A stretch of DNA of 64,000 nt. Source: WTKG01 sp963735005. GTDB taxonomy: Bacteria; Actinomycetota; Actinomycetes; Actinomycetales; Demequinaceae. Below the pieces are notes generated by a model. That model made no database searches, was not told the DNA's origin, and saw only the letters and a list, made by a program, of their open reading frames with translations. A program made the position numbers and the translations under genes. The stretch spans positions 434,001-498,000 of the forward strand of contig CAVTJA010000010.1 in NCBI GenBank assembly GCA_963735005.1, in the 5' to 3' direction. How positions within the stretch are numbered: the first letter of the stretch is position 1; the number at the start of each line of letters is the position of its first letter. Shown in pieces: positions 28,235-36,398 of this stretch.

Positions 28235-29010
28235 GTCGACACCTCCGAGATCACGTGGGCAAAGAAGGACTCGAGCGCGCGAGCCGTGTCGGCCGGCGCG
28301 TCCACAGGCGCGAGGTGCGCGGCGTCCGCGAGCCGCTGGACCCGGCCGTGGCGCACGCCCGATGCGATCGCCTCGGCGTACTCGGCGGGCGTCGCGACGT
28401 CGTGCTCGCCCCACACCGCAAGGCACGGGGTGACGATGTCGCCCAGCCGGGGCCGCGCGTTGAAGATCGCCAGGGCGTCGCAGCACGCGGCGTAGGACGC
28501 GTCGTCGGCGTCGCGTAGCGAGTGGAGCAGCCGGCCGGTCAGATCGGGATCCGCCGCGATGGTGCCGGGTGCGAACCAGCGCTCGGCCGACAGGGACAGC
28601 AACGAGCCGGTACCGGCGGTTCGCGCCTGCGCCGCGCGCTCGCGCCAGCCTTCCTCAGTGCCGATGCGCGCGCCGGAACACACCGCCGCAATCGCCCCCA
28701 CGCGCTCCGGGTAGCGAAGCGCAAGCTCGAGGCCCACCGCGCCTCCGAGCGAGACGCCCGCGTAGACGAAGTCACCGGGGTACGCCGCCGCGACAGCGTC
28801 AGCGAGGTCGCCAATCGTGAACGGCGCCGCGCTGGCGGGCGAGGAGCCATGGCCCGGCAGGTCCCAGATACTCACGCGAAAGCGCGCCGCGAGCAGAGGC
28901 GCCACTCGCTCCCACACCACGTGCGAGGTCCCGAGCGAACAGCCGAGCACGAGCAACGGCGCACCCTCGGCACCCACGACCGGCGTGGTGCGGATCTCGG
29001 GGGCGGCCAT
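28231..29010 (-). CDS. pcaD: 3-oxoadipate enol-lactonase
   Basis: 259 residues, alpha/beta hydrolase. It opens beta-ketoadipate enol-lactone. The nucleophile Ser87 is in AGVSLGG; the acid is in VWGEHDVATP and the histidine in DAAHLAPVD. WDLPGHGSS is the strand-4 turn. ATG 29008-29010 overlaps the pcaB stop by one base (TGATG); a TTG one codon upstream is less likely. Confidence 0.94.
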   Translation of the reverse strand: MAAPEIRTTPVVGAEGAPLLVLGCSLGTSHVVWERVAPLLAARFRVSIWDLPGHGSSPASAAPFTIGDLADAVAAAYPGDFVYAGVSLGGAVGLELALRYPERVGAIAAVCSGARIGTEEGWRERAAQARTAGTGSLLSLSAERWFAPGTIAADPDLTGRLLHSLRDADDASYAACCDALAIFNARPRLGDIVTPCLAVWGEHDVATPAEYAEAIASGVRHGRVQRLADAAHLAPVDAPADTARALESFFAHVISEVST

Positions 29011-30392
29011 CAATGCCCCGGGTGCTCGGCGCCGTCGACGAGCCGCGCCGCGAGGCCGGTCGCCGCCGCGGGGTCAAGCAGCCCGTCCACGTCGACGCCG
29101 TCGAGTCCTGGCTCCGCGCGCAGCAGGGCGGCGAGGTCCGCTCCCGCAACGGCCTGCGCCACGAGGGCCTCAACCCGGCCCGCGCCGATGACGGGCGCAA
29201 GCACCAGCGCCAGCCGCTCGCTCACGACAAGCCCGCCGGTCGTGGCGACGTTCGCGGCGATGCGGCCGGCGTCGACGCCCAGCCCGGCGGCGAGTTCGGC
29301 GGTTGCGGCGGTTGCGGCGAGTGCGAGCGACAGTAGCTCCTGCAGCACCGGCCATTCCGCGTGCCACGCGCCGTCGGGGCGTTCGTCGACGGCGAGCGCA
29401 GCGGCGGTGTGGAGGGTGGCGCCAAGGTGCGGCGCGCGGATCGCAGCCCCGCGGATGAGGATCGCGGCAGTGGGGTTGCGCTTGTGCGGCATCGCCGACG
29501 AGCGGCCGTCGGCGGCGCTCGTGAGCTCGCCGATCTCGGTGCGCCCAAGGTTGGCGACGTCCGTGGCGAACATGCCGCACGCGTCGATCGCCTGCACGAG
29601 CGCGTCCCCGAGCTCGGTGACGGGCCAGCGCACGGTGTGCCACGGCGCGTCGGGCGCGGCGAGGCCAAGCTCCCGAGCGAAAGCGGCGGGCAGCGCGGCG
29701 GCGATCTCGTCGGCGGTGGTGGGGTCGGGGACCTCGGCCCGCGCGAGCTCGACGAACGAGGCGAGCGTCCCGGACGCCCCGCCCAGCTGGGCGGGCGCCT
29801 GCTCGATGGCCGCGTGCAGCCGCGACTCGGCGCGCCGCAACGCGCGCACCCATTGCGAGGCGCGTAGCCCGACGGTGGTGGGGCCTGCGTGCTGGGTAAG
29901 CGTGCGGGCCACAGACACCAAGTCCCGGTGCTCGCCGGCGAACGCCGTCAAACTCCCCGAAGCCTTGGAGAGCGACTCGGCGGCGGTACCCCCGGCGCGC
30001 GTCGCGACAACCATCAGCGCCGTGTCGAGGATGTCCTGGCTGGTCGCTCCGCGGTGGACGAACCCCGCGGCGTCCCCGGCCCGGTCCCGCATGGCCGCCA
30101 CGAGCGGCAGCACGGGGCTGCCGCTAGCCGCCGCCGCGGACGCCACCTGAGCGGGGTCAATGCCGTGGCCGCGGCACGTGGAGGCGCCGGCCACCCAGCC
30201 GAAAGTCTCGGAGAGTCCGGCCGCCGCATCGTGCGGGACGAGCCCAAGCCCGGCTTGCGCGCGCGCGAGCGCCACCTCGGCCGCGACCAGCGCGTCGACG
30301 ACCGCGGCGTCGTCCGCCGCGGAGACGCGCGCCGCCATGAGTGGGTCAAGCACGCGTGAACGCGGCTGGGAGGCCGCGGGCTCAGTAGGCAA
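29010..30392 (-). CDS. pcaB: 3-carboxy-cis,cis-muconate cycloisomerase
   Basis: About 460 residues, fumarase/aspartase superfamily. It lactonises 3-carboxymuconate. The superfamily signature GRSSAMPHKRNP is intact, with GATSQDILDTA and the early RGHGIDP region. The farthest start is a TTG at 30392, overlapping pcaG by 11 bases; GTG 30353 is an alternative. Neither has a clear ribosome site, so the exact N-terminus is uncertain. Confidence 0.93.
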   Translation of the reverse strand: MPTEPAASQPRSRVLDPLMAARVSAADDAAVVDALVAAEVALARAQAGLGLVPHDAAAGLSETFGWVAGASTCRGHGIDPAQVASAAAASGSPVLPLVAAMRDRAGDAAGFVHRGATSQDILDTALMVVATRAGGTAAESLSKASGSLTAFAGEHRDLVSVARTLTQHAGPTTVGLRASQWVRALRRAESRLHAAIEQAPAQLGGASGTLASFVELARAEVPDPTTADEIAAALPAAFARELGLAAPDAPWHTVRWPVTELGDALVQAIDACGMFATDVANLGRTEIGELTSAADGRSSAMPHKRNPTAAILIRGAAIRAPHLGATLHTAAALAVDERPDGAWHAEWPVLQELLSLALAATAATAELAAGLGVDAGRIAANVATTGGLVVSERLALVLAPVIGAGRVEALVAQAVAGADLAALLRAEPGLDGVDVDGLLDPAAATGLAARLVDGAEHPGH

Positions 30393-30951
30393 GGAACACC
30401 GTCTCGCGTTCGCCCTGCAGGTGAATGTCGTGGTGCAGGTGGCCGTCGGCGTCGCGGGTGGCGACGAGGGTGGCGCGCTCGGCGTCCGTTAGCCCCTGCA
30501 GCAGCGGGTCGGCCACATTCGCCTGCGAGTGCTCTGGCAGGTAGATGCGGGTGTGAAGGTGGCTCGGCAGGCCGCGGGCGAAGAGGACCACGGCGAAGAA
30601 CGGGGCCGTGCCCCCGACGGCGCCGGGCTCACGCGTCCAGAAGTAGAACCGGCCCTCGTCGTCCGTGGGCGCCCGACCAAAGCCGGTGAAGCCGCGCCCG
30701 TCCCGCTTGAGCGAGCCGCGCTGGTCGGGCACGGCGCCATCAGCGTCGGCGCCAAAGATCTCGACAAGCGCGTCCGGCAGCGGCGCGCCCTCTCCGTCGA
30801 GCACGCGGCCTGACAGCATGACGGCGCCCGGGCTGTGCGGGTGCACGACCTCGCGCATGCCGTCGAATTCGAGCCCGAACTTGAAGAACGGGCCGACGGT
30901 CTGGCCGGGGGTGGGGCGCAGTTCGGCCTGCTGCTTGGCGGGGGTGCTCAT
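30382..30951 (-). CDS. pcaG: Protocatechuate 3,4-dioxygenase alpha subunit
   Basis: 189 residues, intradiol dioxygenase fold without the full set of iron ligands, as expected for alpha chains. TPGQTVGPFFKFGLEF opens the domain, and a conserved SHLHTRIYLPEH strand follows. Partner of PcaH. ATG 30949-30951 overlaps the pcaH stop by one base (TGATG). Confidence 0.95.
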   Translation of the reverse strand: MSTPAKQQAELRPTPGQTVGPFFKFGLEFDGMREVVHPHSPGAVMLSGRVLDGEGAPLPDALVEIFGADADGAVPDQRGSLKRDGRGFTGFGRAPTDDEGRFYFWTREPGAVGGTAPFFAVVLFARGLPSHLHTRIYLPEHSQANVADPLLQGLTDAERATLVATRDADGHLHHDIHLQGERETVFLAY

Positions 30952-31772
30952 CAGCTGTCCTTGCCCTCCTCGAACCAGGTCGCGTCTGGCCCATCTACGA
31001 CGATATCGAAGCGATAGGCCATGGAGAACTCCGGCACGTTCGCGTCGTGGTCGTAGGCCGCGACAAGCCGGTCGCGATCTTCCTGCAGGCGGATGGTGTT
31101 GTAGATCGGATCCAGCGGGAACAGCGGGTCGCCGGGGAAGTACATCTGGGTGACGAGCCGCTGCGTGAACGCCCGCCCAAACACGGAGAAGTGAATGTGC
31201 GCCGGCCGCCAGGCGTTGCGGTGGTTCTTCCACGGGTAGGGCCCCGGCTTGATGGTCGTGAACTGGTACTGGCCCGTGGAATCCGTGATCGCGCGGCCCG
31301 CGCCCGTGAAGTTCGGGTCGAGCGGCGCGGGGTGGCGGTCGCGCTGGTGGACGTAGCGGCCGGCGGAGTTTGCCTGCCAGATCTCGATCAGCTGGTGCGG
31401 CAACGCGTGCCCGCGGGTGTCGCGCAGGGTGCCAGTGATGGTCATCCGCTCGCCCAACGGCTCGCCGCTGTGGTGGAGCGTGAGGTCGGACTCGATGGCG
31501 GCCACGTCGCGCTCGCCGTAAGCGGGCGAGTGCAGCTCGATGGTCTCCGGGTCGACGATCACCGGGCTCTTGGTGGGGTGGCGCAGGATGCTCGAGCGGT
31601 ACGACGCGAAGTCGAGCTGGGTCGCGGGGAGACCCTCCCCGGCGGCGGCGCGGGCGGCGAGCTCGGCGTGCCGTGCCGCGATCTCGTCGACGATCTGCGC
31701 CTGCGAGGGCATGTCGGGGGACGCGAGAAGCGTCTCGGGCGCGGCCGGAGTCGCGTCGGGGGCGGGTGCCAT
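30951..31772 (-). CDS. pcaH: Protocatechuate 3,4-dioxygenase beta subunit
   Basis: 273 residues. It carries the non-haem Fe(III) ligands: Tyr in AGRYVHQRD, Tyr in PGPYPWKNH, and two His in RPAHIHFS. It opens the ring of protocatechuate between the hydroxyl groups with O2. The N-terminus is somewhat extended before the ring-cleavage domain. ATG 31770-31772 has AGGAGG upstream. It is the first gene of the five-gene pcaHGBDC unit. Confidence 0.96.
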   Translation of the reverse strand: MAPAPDATPAAPETLLASPDMPSQAQIVDEIAARHAELAARAAAGEGLPATQLDFASYRSSILRHPTKSPVIVDPETIELHSPAYGERDVAAIESDLTLHHSGEPLGERMTITGTLRDTRGHALPHQLIEIWQANSAGRYVHQRDRHPAPLDPNFTGAGRAITDSTGQYQFTTIKPGPYPWKNHRNAWRPAHIHFSVFGRAFTQRLVTQMYFPGDPLFPLDPIYNTIRLQEDRDRLVAAYDHDANVPEFSMAYRFDIVVDGPDATWFEEGKDS

Positions 31773-31795
31773 CAAGCCTCCTACGGGGGTGCGTC

Positions 31796-31817
31796 AGTGC
31801 GCACTCAGTGTGACACT
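31796..31817 (-). promoter_or_regulatory. Two adjacent palindromes before pcaH
   Basis: AGTGCGCACT (31796-31805) and AGTGTGACACT (31807-31817) are both perfect and share the AGTG...ACT ends. They lie 24-45 bases before the pcaH start, in the gap shared with pobR. This looks like a tandem regulator site different from the PobR-type palindrome nearby. Confidence 0.45.
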
Positions 31818-31841
31818 CGCGGGGTGCGCCGTCAGCGGCTA

Positions 31842-31858
31842 CTCTCATTGAATGGGAG
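31842..31858. promoter_or_regulatory. Candidate PobR operator, copy 1
   Basis: CTCTCATTGAATGGGAG, a 17-bp palindrome with one mismatch, lies 48 bases before the pobR start and 70 bases before pcaH. A near-identical palindrome precedes pobA. The shared consensus CTCyCrTTsAATGGGAG in front of the regulator and its neighbour suggests autoregulation plus control of pobA. Confidence 0.6.
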
Positions 31859-31905
31859 CGCCCTCCCGGCCGGGGCGGGCGCCCATCCGTCCCCCAGGAG
31901 CGCCC

Positions 31906-32661
31906 GTGGCCAACTCAGCGTCCGGCGAGTCCATGACCGACCGGATAGTGCGCGTGCTCGCGACGTTCTCGGACGACCGCCCCGCCCAGAGCGCGGCGGA
32001 CATCGGCCGACGCGCGGGCCTGCCCGCGTCCACCGCGCACCGCATCGTCGACGACCTCATTGGCGCGGGGCTGCTCGAGCGGGACGCGCGCAATCGCGTG
32101 ACGCTCGGGATGCGGCTGTGGGAGCTGGCGCACCGCGGTTCGCGCGCGCTGCGCCTGCGAGAGGCCGCGCTGCCGTCGATGGAACAGGTCCAGCTACGCA
32201 TTCGGGAGCACACCCAGCTGGCGGTGCTCGAGGACGACGAGGCGCTGTTCATCGAGCGGTTGTCGGATCCCCACGCCGGCCTCAACGTGACGCGCGTCGC
32301 GGGGCGGTTGCCGCTGCACGCCTCGTCGTCCGGGCTGGTGTTGCTGGCGCACGCTCCGGAGGCGGTGCAGGCGCGCGTGCTGGCCGGGCCGCTCGCGGCG
32401 ATGACCCCCGCCACACTGACGGACCCGGCCCGCCTGCGCGCGCAGCTCGAGACCATCCGCGCCCGCGGGCACGTGGTGTCCCCCGGCACGGTGTCGGAGG
32501 TATCGACGGGCGTCGCGGTGCCAGTGCGTGACAGGGGCAAGGTAATCGCGGCACTGTCCGTGGTGCTGCCGCGCGACACGGGGCGCGAGACGGCGGCGGT
32601 GGAGATCCTCACCGCGGCGTCCACCGCAATCTCGGCGGCCCTGGCCGCGCCCGTCGACTGA
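31906..32661 (+). CDS. pobR: IclR-family regulator next to pobA
   Basis: 251 residues with an IclR winged helix (about 10-65: TDRIVRVLATFSDD, GLPASTAHRIVDDLI) and an effector domain (LHASSSGLVLLAHAPE, VSTGVAVPVRDRGKVIAALSVVLP). GTG 31906 has CAGGAG five bases upstream; an ATG at 31852 lies inside the palindrome and has no ribosome site. It is divergent from pcaH and runs toward pobA. Naming as PobR rests on position; a wider aromatic regulator is possible. Confidence 0.75.
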   Translation: MANSASGESMTDRIVRVLATFSDDRPAQSAADIGRRAGLPASTAHRIVDDLIGAGLLERDARNRVTLGMRLWELAHRGSRALRLREAALPSMEQVQLRIREHTQLAVLEDDEALFIERLSDPHAGLNVTRVAGRLPLHASSSGLVLLAHAPEAVQARVLAGPLAAMTPATLTDPARLRAQLETIRARGHVVSPGTVSEVSTGVAVPVRDRGKVIAALSVVLPRDTGRETAAVEILTAASTAISAALAAPVD

Positions 32662-32667
32662 CCGCGG

Positions 32668-32684
32668 CTCCCGTTCAATGGGAG
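32668..32684 (+). promoter_or_regulatory. Candidate PobR operator, copy 2
   Basis: CTCCCGTTCAATGGGAG, palindromic except for one G-T pair, starts six bases after the pobR stop and ends 86 bases before the pobA ATG. It matches the copy in front of pobR at 14 of 17 positions. Confidence 0.6.
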
Positions 32685-32770
32685 CCTGACTCCACTCGCG
32701 GCGGCGCGGAGTGCACACTGGCCAGGATCGGCCGCCTCGGCACCGGCGGCGCCTCGTCAAGGGAGACGAC

Positions 32771-33955
32771 ATGACCACCTCGCGCACCCAAGTCGCCATC
32801 GTCGGCGCCGGCCCGGCCGGCCTGCTGCTGTCCCACCTGCTCGCCGCCCGCGGCATCGAGTCGATCGTCCTCGACAACCGCACCCGCGAGGACATCGAGA
32901 CCACCATTCGCGCGGGCATCCTCGAGCACAGCACCGTGGACCTGCTCGCGGAGCACGTCGCTGGCTCGCGGGTGATGGAGGTCGGCAAGCGCCACGACGG
33001 CATCGAGTTGCGCTTCGAGGCCGAGAGCCACCGCATTGACTTCGCCGGGCTCGTGAACCGCGGCGTGTGGCTCTACCCGCAGCACGAGGTGCTCAAGGAC
33101 CTCATCGCCGCGCGGCTCGACGGCGGCCAAGACCTGCGCTTCGGGTGGACCGGCGTGCGCGTCGAGGACCACGACACGGACCAACCGCGGCTGGTCTGCA
33201 CGGACGCCGACGGCCAGCCGCACGAGATCGTCGCCGACGCCGTGATCGGCGCCGACGGCTCCCGGTCCGTGGTGCGCGAGGCGGTCACCGGGTCCGCGAC
33301 CGGAGGGTACTTTCGCGAATACCCGTTCGCGTGGTTCGGCATCCTGTGCGAGGCCTCGCCCAGCTCGGAGGAGCTCATCTACTCGAACTCGCCGCACGGA
33401 TTCGCGCTCGTCAGCCAGCGCAGCCCCACGGTGCAGCGGATGTACTTCCAATGCGACCCCGAGGACGACCCGGACGCATACACCGAGGAGCAGCTGTGGG
33501 AGATCCTGCAGGCGCGCGTCCCCGGCACGGACCTGCACGAGGGCCCCATCTTCCAGCGCGACGTGCTCCGCTTCCGCAGCTTCGTCTCGTACAAGCTTCA
33601 CAAGCGGCGCGTGGCGCTCGTGGGCGACGCGGCCCACACCGTGCCCCCGACCGGCGCCAAAGGCATGAACCTTGCGATCGCGGACGTGGTGGTGCTGACG
33701 CGTGCGCTCGACGCCGCCCTCAAGCGTGGGGACGAGTCCCTCATGGAACGCTACGAGACCGAGGTGTCGCACCGCATCTGGAAGGCCCAGCACTTCTCTT
33801 GGTGGATGACGAGCATGCTGCACGTCGCCCCCGACGCGAGCGAATTCGACCGGCACCGGCAAGTGGGCGAGCTGCGCAGCGTCGTCGAGTCCGAGTCGGG
33901 CCGCAGGCTGCTAGCCGAGGGCTACACCGGCTGGCCGTTCTCGGTCGACGACTAG
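32771..33955 (+). CDS. pobA: 4-hydroxybenzoate 3-monooxygenase
   Basis: 394 residues, single-component FAD hydroxylase that turns 4-hydroxybenzoate into protocatechuate with NAD(P)H and O2. The FAD fingerprint GAGPAG is at 12-17, the DG motif in VIGADGSRS, and the second FAD motif in GDAAHTVPPTGAKGMN. ATG 32771 is preceded by AGGGAG. Its product feeds the pcaHG genes just upstream. The stop shares CTAG with the convergent MarR gene. Confidence 0.96.
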   Translation: MTTSRTQVAIVGAGPAGLLLSHLLAARGIESIVLDNRTREDIETTIRAGILEHSTVDLLAEHVAGSRVMEVGKRHDGIELRFEAESHRIDFAGLVNRGVWLYPQHEVLKDLIAARLDGGQDLRFGWTGVRVEDHDTDQPRLVCTDADGQPHEIVADAVIGADGSRSVVREAVTGSATGGYFREYPFAWFGILCEASPSSEELIYSNSPHGFALVSQRSPTVQRMYFQCDPEDDPDAYTEEQLWEILQARVPGTDLHEGPIFQRDVLRFRSFVSYKLHKRRVALVGDAAHTVPPTGAKGMNLAIADVVVLTRALDAALKRGDESLMERYETEVSHRIWKAQHFSWWMTSMLHVAPDASEFDRHRQVGELRSVVESESGRRLLAEGYTGWPFSVDD

Positions 33956-34425
33956 TCCCAGAACGCGACGCGCCGCAGCAGGGACGCGAGCTCGCGCTGG
34001 TCGTCCTCGTTGAGGCCCTCGAACACGCGCTCCCCAGCCCGGTCCAGCGCCTCCCGCGCCTGCGCGGCGAGACGGTCGCCGGACGGCGTAGCGACGACGG
34101 CGTTGGTGCGCCGGTCTGACGGGTCCGGTACGCGCTCGACAAGGCCGCGAGACTCGAGGTCGTCGACGAGCGACACCACCTGGCTGGGGTCCAGACGCAG
34201 GAACGCGGCGAGGTCCCGCTGGGACGGGCGCTCGTCGCCGGCGGCAAGGGCGAGCACCGAATAGGACCGCACCTTGAGCCCAAGCGGCGCCAGCGCGGCA
34301 TTGCCAAGAGCGAGGCTGCGCGCGTTGGCCCGCGCGATGAGGAAGCTGGTCTGGTCGGCAAGTGCGGCACCCACCAGGCGCCCCTTGGCGTCCTCGTGAG
34401 TCGATGAAGTGTTGCGGCCGAGCAT
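33952..34425 (-). CDS. MarR-family regulator (CouR-like)
   Basis: 157 residues. The winged helix spans about 60-105 (RPSQRDLAAFLRLDPSQVVSLVDDL, then the wing DRRTNAVVATPSG). It is divergent from the SDR/amidohydrolase/MaoC/CoA-ligase operon, the same arrangement as the Rhodococcus cou genes, where CouR is a MarR repressor released by p-hydroxycinnamoyl-CoA. A TTGA-N5-TCAA palindrome over the operon promoter fits this. The effector is inferred. Confidence 0.82.
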   Translation of the reverse strand: MLGRNTSSTHEDAKGRLVGAALADQTSFLIARANARSLALGNAALAPLGLKVRSYSVLALAAGDERPSQRDLAAFLRLDPSQVVSLVDDLESRGLVERVPDPSDRRTNAVVATPSGDRLAAQAREALDRAGERVFEGLNEDDQRELASLLRRVAFWD

Positions 34426-34462
34426 GGCTCCGATGCTAGCCCATATGATGGAGAATCGAAAT

Positions 34463-34494
34463 GATTGACAATCTCAACTGTTCGCCGCTTGAAT
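34463..34494 (+). promoter_or_regulatory. Promoter with overlapping MarR-type palindrome
   Basis: TTGACA (34465-34470) and TTGAAT (34489-34494) are spaced by 18 bases, a good -35/-10 pair, 28 bases before the SDR ATG. GATTGACAATC (34463-34473) and TTGACAATCTCAA (34465-34477) are palindromes covering the -35, as expected of a repressor operator. Confidence 0.55.
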
Positions 34495-34522
34495 GGTGAC
34501 AGGACTGCAAAGGAGCGCCCGC

Positions 34523-35452
34523 ATGTCACTCGACGGCAAAGTCGCCATCGTCACCGGATCTGGCCGTGGCCTCGGGTTCGCCTACGCTCAAGAGCTGGCC
34601 AGGAGGGGCGCGAGCGTCGTCGTCAATGACGTTGACGCCGACGCCGCAGAGGAGGCCGCAACGGCCATCACGGCCCAGGGCGGCAAGGTCGCAACCGTCG
34701 TCGCGCCCGTAGGCCCCACCGCCACCGCAGACCAGCTCGTCGCCACCGCGGTCGAGAAATTCGGCCGGCTCGACGCGCTCGTCACCAACGCCGGCGTGCT
34801 GCGCGACGCCGTGCTGTGGAAGATGACCGACGACGACTTCGACACCGTGGTCAACGTGCACCTGCGCGGCACCTTCACCGCCGTGCGCGCCGCCGCCATC
34901 CACATGCGGGAGCAGGGCGAGGGTGGGCGCATCGTCTGCATCGGCTCGCCCACGGGGCAGCGCGGCACGTTCGGCCAGACCAACTACGCCGCCGCCAAGG
35001 CCGGGATCGTGGGCATGGCGCGCACGTGGGCGCTCGAGCTCAAGCGCGCAAACATCACCGTCAACACCGTCGTGCCGGTCGCCGCGACCGCGATGACGGC
35101 CACCGTCCCCTACTTCGCGGCCGCCGTCGAGGCCGACGCCGCAGGCGAGCCGATGCCAGCCTTCTTCCGGCACGACCTCGGCTTTGGCACGGTCGACGAC
35201 GTCGGCGGCATCGTCGCCTACCTCGCCTCGGACGCCGCGGGCGACGTCACCGGCCAGGTGATCGGCGTGGGCGGCGACCGCCTGCAGGTATGGACGCAGC
35301 CGGACGTGGTGGTCAACGCGTACGAGGACGGCGGCTGGAGCTACGAGGCCCTCGCGGAGAAGTTCCCCGAAATCATCGCGGGCAACGTGCAGACCGTCGG
35401 CGAGAAGTTTCCCCCGCTACCGCCCGAGTTCGAGCGGCCGCAGGGCAACTAA
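34523..35452 (+). CDS. Short-chain dehydrogenase (CouN-like 3-hydroxyacyl-CoA dehydrogenase)
   Basis: 309 residues. It has the SDR cofactor motif TGSGRGLG, NAG, catalytic Ser in CIGSPTG, and YAAAK. The extended C-terminus (WTQPDVVVNAYEDGGWS...) resembles SDRs of CoA-linked beta-oxidation. In a cou-like pathway it would oxidise the beta-hydroxyl of hydrated p-coumaroyl-CoA. ATG 34523 has AAAGGAG upstream. It is the first gene of the operon, overlapping the next by TAATG. Confidence 0.85.
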   Translation: MSLDGKVAIVTGSGRGLGFAYAQELARRGASVVVNDVDADAAEEAATAITAQGGKVATVVAPVGPTATADQLVATAVEKFGRLDALVTNAGVLRDAVLWKMTDDDFDTVVNVHLRGTFTAVRAAAIHMREQGEGGRIVCIGSPTGQRGTFGQTNYAAAKAGIVGMARTWALELKRANITVNTVVPVAATAMTATVPYFAAAVEADAAGEPMPAFFRHDLGFGTVDDVGGIVAYLASDAAGDVTGQVIGVGGDRLQVWTQPDVVVNAYEDGGWSYEALAEKFPEIIAGNVQTVGEKFPPLPPEFERPQGN

Positions 35453-36351
35453 TGGCGCCCGCGGTGCGGTACGAGTGCGCGGTGGACGTCTCCGCGATCA
35501 AGGCGATCGACAGCCACGTGCACGTGGAGGTCGACGCCTCGGGGAGGTCGTCGCTTCCCAAGGATCTCGCCGACGCCGCGTCCAAGTACTTCAAGGCTGG
35601 CGTCGACCGGCCGGACATTGACGCGATCGCCGCTCACTACCGCGAGCGCCAGATGGCCGCGGTGGTGTTCACCGTGGACGCACAGGCGCGGCTCGACCAC
35701 GAGCCGATCCCCAGCGAGGACATCGCCGCTGGCGCCGCCAAGCACGCCGACGTGCTGATCCCCTACGGCTCCGTTGACCCACACCGCAAGGACGCTGTGG
35801 ACCGCGTCCGGCGGCTGGTCGAGGATTCCGGCGTGCGCGGCTTCAAGTTCCACCCGACCGTCCAAGGCTTCGACCCGAGCGAAGAGCGCTGGTACCCGAT
35901 CTACGAGGCCATCCAGGCCGCGGGAGTGCCGGCGCTGTTCCACACCGGCCAGACCGGCATCGGCGCGGGTATGCCCGGCGGCCACGGGCTGCGCCTCGGG
36001 CTGTCGCGCCCGGTGCTGCTGGATCCCGTCGCGGCGGACTTCCCTGACTTGCAGGTGATCATGGCGCACCCCTCTGTGCCCTGGCAGGACGAGGCCCTGG
36101 CGATCGCCGTTCACAAGCGAAACGTGTGGATCGACCTGTCCGGGTGGAGCCCCAAGTACTTCCCCGCCGAGCTCGTCCGCTACGCCAACTCGCTCCTCAA
36201 GGACCGCATCCTGTTCGGCACGGACTTCCCGCTACTGACCGCCGACCGTTGGCTCGCGGACGCGGAGCAGACCGCCCTCAAGCCCGAGGTCATGCCGGGC
36301 ATCCTGCGCGACAACGCCGCCCGCCTGTTGGGCCTCGCCGTCGCCACCTAG
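35452..36351 (+). CDS. Amidohydrolase-family protein (CouO-like)
   Basis: 299 residues, amidohydrolase-2/ACMSD-like TIM barrel. Metal-binding motifs are DSHVHVE near the N-terminus, FKFHPTVQGF, LFHTGQTG, MAHPSVPW and GTDFPLL. In the Rhodococcus cou pathway the amidohydrolase homologue is proposed to split the beta-keto-acyl-CoA hydrolytically and release the hydroxybenzoate side. ATG 35452 overlaps the SDR stop. Confidence 0.82.
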   Translation: MAPAVRYECAVDVSAIKAIDSHVHVEVDASGRSSLPKDLADAASKYFKAGVDRPDIDAIAAHYRERQMAAVVFTVDAQARLDHEPIPSEDIAAGAAKHADVLIPYGSVDPHRKDAVDRVRRLVEDSGVRGFKFHPTVQGFDPSEERWYPIYEAIQAAGVPALFHTGQTGIGAGMPGGHGLRLGLSRPVLLDPVAADFPDLQVIMAHPSVPWQDEALAIAVHKRNVWIDLSGWSPKYFPAELVRYANSLLKDRILFGTDFPLLTADRWLADAEQTALKPEVMPGILRDNAARLLGLAVAT

Positions 36352-36398
36352 TTGTTTCCAGCCCTCGCCCACCCACCCCCTCGCAAGGAGCACCCGCA

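Noticed and set aside
28522..30150. 542-residue plus-strand frame over pcaD and pcaB
   Set aside because: Low-complexity Ala/Ser/Arg sequence opposite well-recognised pca genes; a shadow of GC-rich coding.
31852..31905. ATG 31852 as the start of pobR
   Set aside because: It lies inside the palindrome and lacks a ribosome site, while GTG 31906 has CAGGAG at ideal spacing.
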